A stretch of DNA of 64,000 nucleotides from NCBI GenBank assembly GCA_942492825.1, contig OW818635.1:620001-684000 (forward strand), given 5' to 3'. Under the pieces are notes generated by a model. That model did not search any database. It saw nothing but the letters and a program-made list of their open reading frames with translations, and was not told the origin of the DNA. This document shows positions 58,630 through 64,000 of this stretch, one piece after another. The translations under genes were made by a program, and so were the position numbers. Source of the DNA: GWE2-51-13 sp942492825. GTDB taxonomy: Bacteria > Bacillota_I > Bacilli_A > Erysipelotrichales > Erysipelotrichaceae. The number at the start of each line of letters is the position of its first letter. Positions within the stretch are counted from its first letter, which is position 1.

Positions 58630-59744
58630 TAACGATTGGATGATTTCAGTTGTTCGATCAGTTTCCAGTCGATCCGACGGACAAACTCCGTCAACAAGGA
58701 AACGGTGTCGCAATAGTCTTTGCGATGAATGATCGCGCGATGGGCGTGGATGTAACGCGAAGGGATCGATAAGGTCAATCCGATGACGCCGTCAAACGAC
58801 TTGTGGATTTCACCGGTATCGGTACCACCCGCCAACATCGATTCGAATTGCACTTCGAAATTCATTTCCTTGGCCAGTTCATCCAAATAGGCCAAGAGTC
58901 CGCGATGGCCGAGATGCGAAGCATCCAAGACACCCAAGGTAATCCCGACACCCATTTTTATTTTGCTTTCCCCACCCGGCGTATCGTCGGCGGAAGTCAC
59001 GTCGATTGCGATCCCCAAATCTGGCTTCACCGCATAGGTCGCGGTTTTCGCGCCGCGCAGTCCGACTTCTTCCTGCACCGTACCGACCGCATAGACATCC
59101 GCGACATGCGGGGTTTCTTTTAACTTCTGTAATACTTCGGTCGCGATCAGTGCGCCGACGCGATCATCCCAGGCTTTCGCCATTAAGTAATTGGGATTGG
59201 TCATGACGGTGAAATCCGACTTCGGGGTCACCATATCGCCGATTCGAACGCCTGCGGCTTCTACGTCCGCTTTACTGCTGACACCCAAATCCAAGAACAT
59301 GTCCTTGATTTCTTTCACTTTATTGCGTACTTCCGGCGGAAGTCCGTGCGGCGCTTGCGAACCGACGACGCCGGTAATTTTCTTACCTTCGCGGGTCGTG
59401 ATGATCATCGGCTGTGCCAAAACCACATGTCCCCACCAACCGCCGACCGGTGCTAAACGGATAAATCCCTTATCATCGATGCTTTTGACAACAAAACCGA
59501 TTTCGTCGATATGTCCCGCCAACATGACTTTGGGTCCGTTCCCGGTCCCTTTTTGAAGGGCGATCAATGAACCGAGAGTATCATAGGTGATTTCATCGGC
59601 GACTGGTTCGATCCACTTTTTCATGACCCGTGTCGCTTCTTTTTCGCATCCCGAAATTCCATCCGCGTCCGTGAATTCCTTCATCATTTTCAGATCGACG
59701 TGTCCGTAGGTTTCGATCGTCGCTTTCTTTTGTTTTTCTTTCAT
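58629..59744 (-). CDS. M42-family aminopeptidase (glutamyl aminopeptidase/FrvX type)
   Basis: A 371-aa dizinc peptidase forming large tetrahedral complexes in its family. Metal and catalytic residues: AGHIDEIGFVV, AWDDRVGALIA, catalytic glutamate pair VGTVQEEVGLRGA, AIDVTSADDTPGGE and terminal histidine SRYIHAHRAI. It trims peptides in the cytoplasm. GGAGG lies before the ATG. A single-gene transcript ending in the hairpin at 58612-58629. Specificity not predictable. Confidence 0.93.
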   Translation of the reverse strand: MKEKQKKATIETYGHVDLKMMKEFTDADGISGCEKEATRVMKKWIEPVADEITYDTLGSLIALQKGTGNGPKVMLAGHIDEIGFVVKSIDDKGFIRLAPVGGWWGHVVLAQPMIITTREGKKITGVVGSQAPHGLPPEVRNKVKEIKDMFLDLGVSSKADVEAAGVRIGDMVTPKSDFTVMTNPNYLMAKAWDDRVGALIATEVLQKLKETPHVADVYAVGTVQEEVGLRGAKTATYAVKPDLGIAIDVTSADDTPGGESKIKMGVGITLGVLDASHLGHRGLLAYLDELAKEMNFEVQFESMLAGGTDTGEIHKSFDGVIGLTLSIPSRYIHAHRAIIHRKDYCDTVSLLTEFVRRIDWKLIEQLKSSNR

Positions 59745-59803
59745 GTTTCTTCCTCCATGGGTTCTATTTTAAATCGTATACTTCATCTCTTACAAGGGTT
59801 TCG

Positions 59804-60295
59804 CTAGTAGTTTTGGTCCTGACGTTGGTGATTTTTCTGGTTCTTACGTAAATAGTAATCGATCAGATCGCTTTCGCTAAACCCTAACCGATCCGCGAGG
59901 ATACATACATAGGAGAAACAAGCACGATAGTTTTTCAGATCGAACTGTTGGGTCAAGCGGCTTGCCGCAAGATAGAAGTCCAGGAAAATCAAACTTAAAT
60001 CGCGATCATCCGATTCGGCGGCGATGACTTCGGTTGGATCTTCAAGATCGATCCCCAAGGATAACAAGAAATGGATACTGTCTTCCAGTTCTTCAAGTAA
60101 TACGTCCTTCCCGCTTGATGGACGGACACTCCAATATTTGAAGCATCGGGTTTCGTTTGCGAGTTCGCCGATTTCGACACACAACGCCAAACATCGATCC
60201 AACCGCGTCGATTCGCGGGTAACATTGTGCAAAGTAAAGATGCGTGCATCCAACTGCGCTTGGAGTTTGCGTAATTCGGTCAGGGTAAGTTGCAT
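59804..60295 (-). CDS. Dimeric dUTP diphosphatase (all-alpha, MazG-like)
   Basis: A 163-aa all-helical protein. Metal-binding motifs CVEIGELANETRCFKYW (ExxE) and LLEELEDSIHFLLSLG (ExxD) are those of the dimeric dUTPase family found in Bacillota and phages. It hydrolyses dUTP to dUMP, preventing uracil misincorporation. It lies between the M42 gene and the ABC exporter; no clear promoter seen. Symbol withheld because dut usually names the unrelated trimeric enzyme. Confidence 0.85.
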   Translation of the reverse strand: MQLTLTELRKLQAQLDARIFTLHNVTRESTRLDRCLALCVEIGELANETRCFKYWSVRPSSGKDVLLEELEDSIHFLLSLGIDLEDPTEVIAAESDDRDLSLIFLDFYLAASRLTQQFDLKNYRACFSYVCILADRLGFSESDLIDYYLRKNQKNHQRQDQNY

Positions 60296-60340
60296 GGTGT
60301 TTCCGCCTTTGCCTTTTAGTATAGCCTAGTTTAAGGTCAT

Positions 60341-60361
60341 AAAAAAGACCCTTGCGGGTCT
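60341..60361 (-). terminator. Terminator of the ABC exporter operon
   Basis: Minus strand stem AGACCC/GGGTCT with loop GCAA followed by TTTTTT. Confidence 0.88.
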
Positions 60362-60373
60362 AAAACGAATGTT

Positions 60374-62212
60374 TTACGCGATGCGTAATAATTTATCTTG
60401 AAGCTCTTCGTTGAACTGATTGGTGTAGAGACGGAAATAGTAGCCCTTCTTTTTCATCAACTCCGCATGCGTTCCGTCTTCGACCACTCGTCCCTTCTTG
60501 ATGACCAAGATACGATCGGCGGTGACGATGGTGGACAAGCGGTGTGCGATGACAAAGCTGGTGCGATCCACTAGTAAAGTTTCGATCGCGTGTTGGATGA
60601 TCTGCTCGGTTTCGGTGTCGATGGAGGAAGTGGCTTCGTCCAAGACGAAGATTGCCGGCTGCGCCAAGACGGCGCGTGCGAAGGAAATCAATTGCTTCTG
60701 ACCGGTGGACAATCGCCCGCCGCCTTCGCCGACATCCGTATCGTAACCTTCATCCAGTTGCATGATGAAGTCATGGGCGTTGACCAACTTGGCCGCGTCG
60801 ATGATTTCTTCTTCGGTCGCATCGAGTTTTCCGTAGCGGATATTTTCGCGTACCGACCCCGAGAACAAATGCGGGGACTGCAGGACGTAACCGAGATTGG
60901 AGTGAAGCCATCCGATCGAGCGTTCTTTCATGTCGACACCGTCGATGAGGATCTTCCCTTCGACCGGTTCATAGAAACGGCACAACAAGTTGACGATCGT
61001 ACTTTTTCCGCTTCCGGTCTCGCCGACCAAGGCGATCGTTTGACCAGACTTGACTTCCAAACTGAAGTCGATCAAGACCGGCTCTTCGGGATTGTAGCTG
61101 AAACTGACATGTTCGAAGGTGACATCACCATGGATTTTCTCGTAGGCTTCGCGTTTGGGATCCAACACGGTCCCGTATTTCGCGATGACTTCCGGCGAAT
61201 CGACGATCTGCGCTTCGGAATTCAGGAGTTGCAAGACTCGTTCCGCGGAAGCTTGGGCCATTTGGAATTCCGCCAACAAGCGCGCGATCTGACGCAAAGG
61301 TTCAAAGAACTGCGTCGCGTATTGCGTAAACAACATCAAGGTCCCGAACTGCAGAGTTCCTAGTAAAACTTGGTTACCACCGTACCAAAGAATGGCCGCG
61401 GTCGCAAACGCCCCTAGGCTGATGACGATCGGCATGAAGATCGACGATAAGATCGCGGCGCGTACGGATTGCGCACGCATCGTTGTCGTCAAGGCCTTAA
61501 ACTCCCCATAGTTGAGATCTTCAAGCACCAAGGTCTTGGTCGTCTTGGCACCGGTAATTCCTTCACTGAAGGCGCCGGTGATCTTAGAGTTGACCTTACG
61601 GACTTCACGGTAGGATTTTAAGATACGTGTCTGAAAATACACGCTGATATAGGCTAAGATCGGCATGACCATCAAAACAAGCAAGGCCATTTTCCAGTTG
61701 ACGGTAAACATGACGATGGTGATCCCGAACATGACGGTGGAACCCCACACCAAGTCCATTAAGGACCAGGATAGGATTTCCGCCAAACGGCCGATGTCGC
61801 TGGTGACCCGCGCCATGATCCACCCTAAGGGAGTCTTGTCATAGTAGCTAAACGAGAGTTCCTGTAACTTCTTGAAGGCACGGTTGCGGACGTCATAGGC
61901 GAAGTCCATCTCGATCAAACCGGCCTGACGAATGAAGAAGTAGACGTTGACCCCTTGGGCGATGATACAGAAGAAGTACACCGCCGCAAAGAGCGGTAGT
62001 TTGGACAAGTCGCCGCCACCGGTGATGAAGGTATCGATCGCGATCTTATTCAGATACGGGAACACGACATCCACCGTTGCGACGAAGATCATGAACATAT
62101 ACAAGACATATAGCTTTTTCTTATGGACCCAAAGTAACTTGAAGATTTTCTTCCACAGACCCGTATCTAACGAGTCCGTGTTAAATTCTTGTTCTTCGAA
62201 ATGTTCGCTCAT
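60374..62212 (-). CDS. ABC exporter half-transporter (BmrD/YheH type)
   Basis: A 612-aa half-transporter: six membrane helices (about residues 35-330), then an ATPase domain with Walker A GETGSGKSTIVNLL near 402, a signature reading LSTGQKQLISFAR rather than LSGGQ, and Walker B FVLDEATSSIDTETE with the catalytic glutamate intact. Its ATG overlaps the stop of the partner gene. The two form a heterodimer like BmrCD, which exports drugs or lipids. Confidence 0.9.
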   Translation of the reverse strand: MSEHFEEQEFNTDSLDTGLWKKIFKLLWVHKKKLYVLYMFMIFVATVDVVFPYLNKIAIDTFITGGGDLSKLPLFAAVYFFCIIAQGVNVYFFIRQAGLIEMDFAYDVRNRAFKKLQELSFSYYDKTPLGWIMARVTSDIGRLAEILSWSLMDLVWGSTVMFGITIVMFTVNWKMALLVLMVMPILAYISVYFQTRILKSYREVRKVNSKITGAFSEGITGAKTTKTLVLEDLNYGEFKALTTTMRAQSVRAAILSSIFMPIVISLGAFATAAILWYGGNQVLLGTLQFGTLMLFTQYATQFFEPLRQIARLLAEFQMAQASAERVLQLLNSEAQIVDSPEVIAKYGTVLDPKREAYEKIHGDVTFEHVSFSYNPEEPVLIDFSLEVKSGQTIALVGETGSGKSTIVNLLCRFYEPVEGKILIDGVDMKERSIGWLHSNLGYVLQSPHLFSGSVRENIRYGKLDATEEEIIDAAKLVNAHDFIMQLDEGYDTDVGEGGGRLSTGQKQLISFARAVLAQPAIFVLDEATSSIDTETEQIIQHAIETLLVDRTSFVIAHRLSTIVTADRILVIKKGRVVEDGTHAELMKKKGYYFRLYTNQFNEELQDKLLRIA

Positions 62213-64000
62213 TCTTCATCCTCCCCTTCGATCATCGCGTTCTGGATTTCAACGATCCGTTTGTATAATCCTTCCTGCGCGACCAAACTTTCATGGGTGC
62301 CGATCTGGGAAACGCGTCCATCCTGAAGTACGACGATCTTATCGGCGTTTTGCGCCGATGCGATCCGATGCGTAATTAAGAAGGTCGTAACACCGCGCGA
62401 AACTTCACGCAGTGCAGCCCGGATCGACGCATCCGTCTGCGTATCGACCGCGGACAGAGAATCGTCGAAAATCAAAATCGGACAGTCGTTGATGATGGTC
62501 CGGGCAATCGCGATGCGTTGCTTCTGCCCGCCCGATAGGGTTACCCCTTTTTCACCGACCAAGGTCTTATAACCTAATTCGAATTCATTGATGACGGTAT
62601 GGACCGAAGCGATCTGCGCCGCCCGCAGGACTTCCCGTTCTTTCGCTTGCGGATTGGCCATCTTGATATTATCGAAGATGGTCTTCGAGAACAAGAACGG
62701 TTCTTGTAGAACGATGCCGACGTTCTTGCGTAGATGACGGCGTTGGATGTTCTTCAACTCATGTCCGTTTAATAAGATCGAACCCGAGTTCGCATCGTAG
62801 AGACGCGTCAACAGATGCATCAAGGATGACTTCCCGGATCCGGTCGGACCCAAGATCGCCACGGTTTCGCCTTGCTTGACCGTAAACGAAACATCTTCCA
62901 AGACTTGTTTTTCACCGTCGTCATACTTGAAGGAGACATGGTCGAAAACGATATTGCCCTTGACGATCGGTGTTTCACCGATGTTCATTTCTTCGATCGG
63001 CGTATCCAACACTTCATTGAGTCGACCGATCGAAACACTCATTTTCCCCATGTCCGACAAAATACGTCCGACGTTGCGGATCGGCCAAAGGATCATGCCT
63101 TCATAGGAGATGAACACGAAGAAATTGCCGACTGTGATTTCGCCGTTTAAGGCGAAATAAATGCCTGAAATAACCACAGCCAAAATCTGCGTCAAGCATA
63201 TAAAGTCGGAGACTCCCCAATAAACACCCAACAGTTTGATCAACCGATAGGTCAAATCACGGAATTCCTTATTCTTCTTATCGAACTTCTTTAACTCATA
63301 TTCTTCACGGTTAAACGCCTTAACGACGCGTGTTCCGGAAAGGTTTTCGTTCAAGTCAGCCGACATCGCCCCTTCGGCTTCGTCGGAAAGTTGGAATGCT
63401 TTCTGCATATTCCTGAAAAACTTATAAGCAAAGAAGAAAATAAACGGAATACTAATGATGGCGATCCAAGCCAAGGGCGTATAGATACTGAAGAGGATCG
63501 ACAACGCGATCGTCGCGATGGCCACCGCATACACCAATTCCGAAATCTGGCCGGCCAAAAAGCGACGGCAGGTATCGATGTCGGATGTACAACGTTGGAT
63601 AAGATCGCCGGTCTTGGCTTTGACATGATAGGCATAAGGCAAACGTTGGAGATGTTCATACATTTGGTTACGGATGTTTTCCGCGAAATGTTCCGACACT
63701 TCCCCGTTCCACCGGCCGCGCAGAAACATGAACACGCCGATCGTCAGGTTGATCAGAACGATCAATGCGGCACCGATCCACAGATTGTTTCGGATGAAGT
63801 CGACCCCACCTAGCAGATTACTGAAACTCAATAAAAACGGATTGGTGATCGGCGACGCGTTGATGACGTTGTCGATCAAAAAACTGAATAGAAGCGGAGA
63901 AATCAGGGTCATCGAGACATACACTAAAACGACGAGAATGATTCCGAGGGTTTTGAGCCGGTTTCCTTTGAGAAACCGCCAGACAAACGTTGCTTGTTTC
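62209..64000 (-). CDS. ABC exporter half-transporter with degenerate ATP site (BmrC/YheI type), 5' end outside window
   Basis: At least 596 codons; the frame runs to the right edge without a convincing start (a GTG at 63922-63924 is internal; the codons beyond read KQATFVWRFLKGNRLKTLG, a normal N-terminus). Six membrane helices, then Walker A GPTGSGKSSLMHLL, signature LSGGQKQRIAIAR and Walker B LIFDDSLSAVDTQTD, where the catalytic glutamate is replaced by aspartate. That is the mark of the degenerate partner in heterodimeric exporters. Coupled by ATGA to the second half-transporter gene. Confidence 0.9.
   Translation of the reverse strand, partial: KQATFVWRFLKGNRLKTLGIILVVLVYVSMTLISPLLFSFLIDNVINASPITNPFLLSFSNLLGGVDFIRNNLWIGAALIVLINLTIGVFMFLRGRWNGEVSEHFAENIRNQMYEHLQRLPYAYHVKAKTGDLIQRCTSDIDTCRRFLAGQISELVYAVAIATIALSILFSIYTPLAWIAIISIPFIFFFAYKFFRNMQKAFQLSDEAEGAMSADLNENLSGTRVVKAFNREEYELKKFDKKNKEFRDLTYRLIKLLGVYWGVSDFICLTQILAVVISGIYFALNGEITVGNFFVFISYEGMILWPIRNVGRILSDMGKMSVSIGRLNEVLDTPIEEMNIGETPIVKGNIVFDHVSFKYDDGEKQVLEDVSFTVKQGETVAILGPTGSGKSSLMHLLTRLYDANSGSILLNGHELKNIQRRHLRKNVGIVLQEPFLFSKTIFDNIKMANPQAKEREVLRAAQIASVHTVINEFELGYKTLVGEKGVTLSGGQKQRIAIARTIINDCPILIFDDSLSAVDTQTDASIRAALREVSRGVTTFLITHRIASAQNADKIVVLQDGRVSQIGTHESLVAQEGLYKRIVEIQNAMIEGEDEE

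Overview
The window looks like a chromosome segment of a low-to-moderate GC Bacillota, close to Erysipelotrichia or the Mollicutes-related lineages. Grounds: Bacillota-only gene sets (dnaB-dnaI primosome loaders, mutS2, rnhC, T-box riboswitches, CIRCE), a DUF3196 protein familiar from Mollicutes, strong AGGAGG ribosome sites, and TGA used as a stop. Placement below phylum is inference. Nearly all genes are on the minus strand; only five features (GPH transporter, one HAD phosphatase, a HIRAN-like membrane protein, rnhC and shared terminators) read on plus.

Layout: 1-4775 is a tight minus-strand block of a NADH-linked [FeFe]-hydrogenase system: 24-kDa subunit (nuoE/hydC type), two DRTGG proteins, two GHKL ATPases, a divergent H-cluster protein, a PHP protein, a small [2Fe-2S] protein and the start of a nuoF/hydB subunit. 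Just upstream and probably co-transcribed (4779-6537) are an ABC permease and a lipoprotein binding protein without an ATPase. Each has its own promoter carrying the same inverted-repeat operator. 6666-8665 is thrS with a threonine T-box. 8800-17214 is a polymorphic-toxin locus: a 1978-aa secreted WapA/RHS protein with a nuclease-like tip, its likely immunity gene, an orphan RHS tip broken by one stop codon with its own immunity gene, and a third decayed tip.

17372-21937 carries an M29 aminopeptidase, a ROK sugar kinase, pyk and pfkA. 21997-28125 is the DNA block polA-mutM-coaE-dnaB-dnaI. 28160-31701 has a ZnuA-like lipoprotein, mreD, mreC, radC and two small genes. 31791-35728 has a GPH sugar symporter and the metNIQ methionine importer under a methionine T-box. 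35766-40860 has two HAD phosphatases around a serine-hydrolase-fold protein lacking its catalytic lysine, and a PEPCK-like P-loop enzyme.

40953-45242 is tig-lon-engB under a CIRCE/HrcA operator. 45239-64000 is housekeeping: DUF3196, HIRAN-like protein, tRNA-Arg(TCT), yfcE, murI, uvrC, mutS2, cvpA, rnhC, two unknown envelope proteins, dCMP deaminase, rhomboid protease, rluD, lspA, M42 aminopeptidase, dimeric dUTPase and a heterodimeric ABC exporter cut by the right edge.

The signals most worth following are the twin operators joining the ATPase-less transporter to the hydrogenase block, the hydrogenase-linked signalling module, and the RHS tip-swapping array. No CRISPR array, transposase or prophage was seen.
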